Assembly (NCBI GenBank): GCA_002329405.1
Contig: DCTE01000171.1
Span: forward strand, 20,023 to 26,209
Origin: Ruminococcaceae bacterium UBA1448
GTDB lineage: Bacteria > Bacillota > Clostridia > Oscillospirales > Ruminococcaceae
Reading direction: 5' to 3'
Length of the DNA stretch: 6,187 nucleotides
A program made the translations under genes and the position numbers. Below, in pieces: positions 5,832 to 6,187 of this stretch. Each line of letters begins with the position of its first letter. Positions within the stretch are counted from its first letter, which is position 1. The notes below the pieces were generated by a model. That model ran no database searches. It was given only the letters and a program-made list of their open reading frames with translations, and was not told the origin of the DNA.

Positions 5832-6187
5832 GTTGCCTGTCCCCCTTCCGGGTTCTGGATGATATTCACGATCAAATGAAAGATAATACAGCTTATGCCT
5901 GCTGATCTGCTGTTCAGGAGGCGGCGGCGTCATAAAGTCGCCATAGCAGACTTTCAGACAGGCAGCTGCATTCTCCGGTATTGGAAGCTGAATATCATCA
6001 TACGGGACATACTGGGGCGTTCCCAGCCATTCCCGCTTGAAATCATACCGGTTGGAGCAGGTGAAAGACGCAATATCCGAACACATGCTGTCATCCTTTT
6101 TCAGTTTCGGAAATACCGACCGATACCACCACCGAAAAATCCCGCCATTGCGAAAAAGCCGGTTGGTCAGCCGGTAAACCTGCCGTG
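5829..6187 (-). CDS. LicD-family phosphotransferase, C-terminal part only
   Basis: The frame is open to the right edge of the window, so only the last 118 residues are seen and the Met at 6086 is internal. The visible part matches the C-terminal end of LicD-family proteins: FKREWLG, then VPYDDIQLPIPENAAACLK, then the YGDFM signature (residues 48-52 counted from the Met at 6086), followed by PPPPEQQISRHK, where the family usually has a YGDYMxLPPxExR-like stretch and a His. LicD proteins have a nucleotidyltransferase-like fold and transfer phosphocholine, or probably other phospho-groups, from a nucleotide-activated donor to sugars of teichoic acids, capsules or lipopolysaccharide. The catalytic N-terminal Asp residues are outside the window, so activity and donor cannot be judged. 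It lies immediately upstream of the flippase (one-base overlap), consistent with decoration of a repeat unit before export. The identification rests on this C-terminal signature. Confidence 0.82.
   Translation of the reverse strand, partial: RQVYRLTNRLFRNGGIFRWWYRSVFPKLKKDDSMCSDIASFTCSNRYDFKREWLGTPQYVPYDDIQLPIPENAAACLKVCYGDFMTPPPPEQQISRHKLYYLSFDREYHPEPGRGTGN
5840..5849 (-). promoter_or_regulatory. Ribosome binding site of the flippase gene, inside the end of the LicD-family gene
   Basis: On the minus strand GGAAGGGGGA ends 10 bases before the flippase ATG. It is encoded within the last codons of the upstream gene, so the flippase can be reached by ribosomes finishing that gene as well as by fresh initiation. 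Confidence 0.65.

Overview
The window looks like chromosomal DNA from a Gram-positive anaerobe of the Clostridia, probably a gut or rumen member with a mid-50s GC content. The signs are strong AGGAGG-type ribosome binding sites, a CwlD/CwlC-type Amidase_3 cell-wall hydrolase, a LicD-type phosphotransferase, and a radical SAM protein of a type I recall from Lachnospiraceae and Oscillospiraceae. The family-level placement is a guess; the phylum is fairly safe. I see no mobile elements, CRISPR arrays, tRNA or rRNA genes, and no stretch over 300 bases without a gene.

The layout is three transcription units. (1) Bases 1-2435, plus strand: a GH51 alpha-L-arabinofuranosidase cut by the left edge, then after 21 bases a divergent nucleoside-hydrolase-fold protein, closed by an intrinsic terminator at 2402-2435. 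(2) Bases 2437-3487, plus strand: a one-gene unit for a membrane-anchored N-acetylmuramoyl-L-alanine amidase. It has its own near-consensus promoter placed one base after the previous terminator's T-run, and it ends in a long hairpin. (3) Bases 3499-6187, minus strand: an operon read from right to left. It encodes a LicD-family protein (cut by the right edge), a 14-segment Wzx-like polysaccharide flippase whose start overlaps the licD stop as TGATG, and, 21 bases further on, a short radical SAM/SPASM protein. Units 2 and 3 converge on the hairpin at 3441-3487, which lies about 12 bases from each stop codon.

Unit 1 points to arabinoside breakdown: GH51 releases terminal arabinofuranosyl groups, and the hydrolase-fold partner may act on a furanoside, perhaps not a nucleoside. 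Units 2 and 3 concern the cell envelope: peptidoglycan trimming in one, and decoration and export of a surface glycan in the other. The role of the radical SAM protein is unknown. The points most worth a second look are the GH51/nucleoside-hydrolase pairing with its altered metal-site loop, and the radical SAM enzyme coupled to LicD and the flippase. I found nothing that clearly amounts to a wholly new system.
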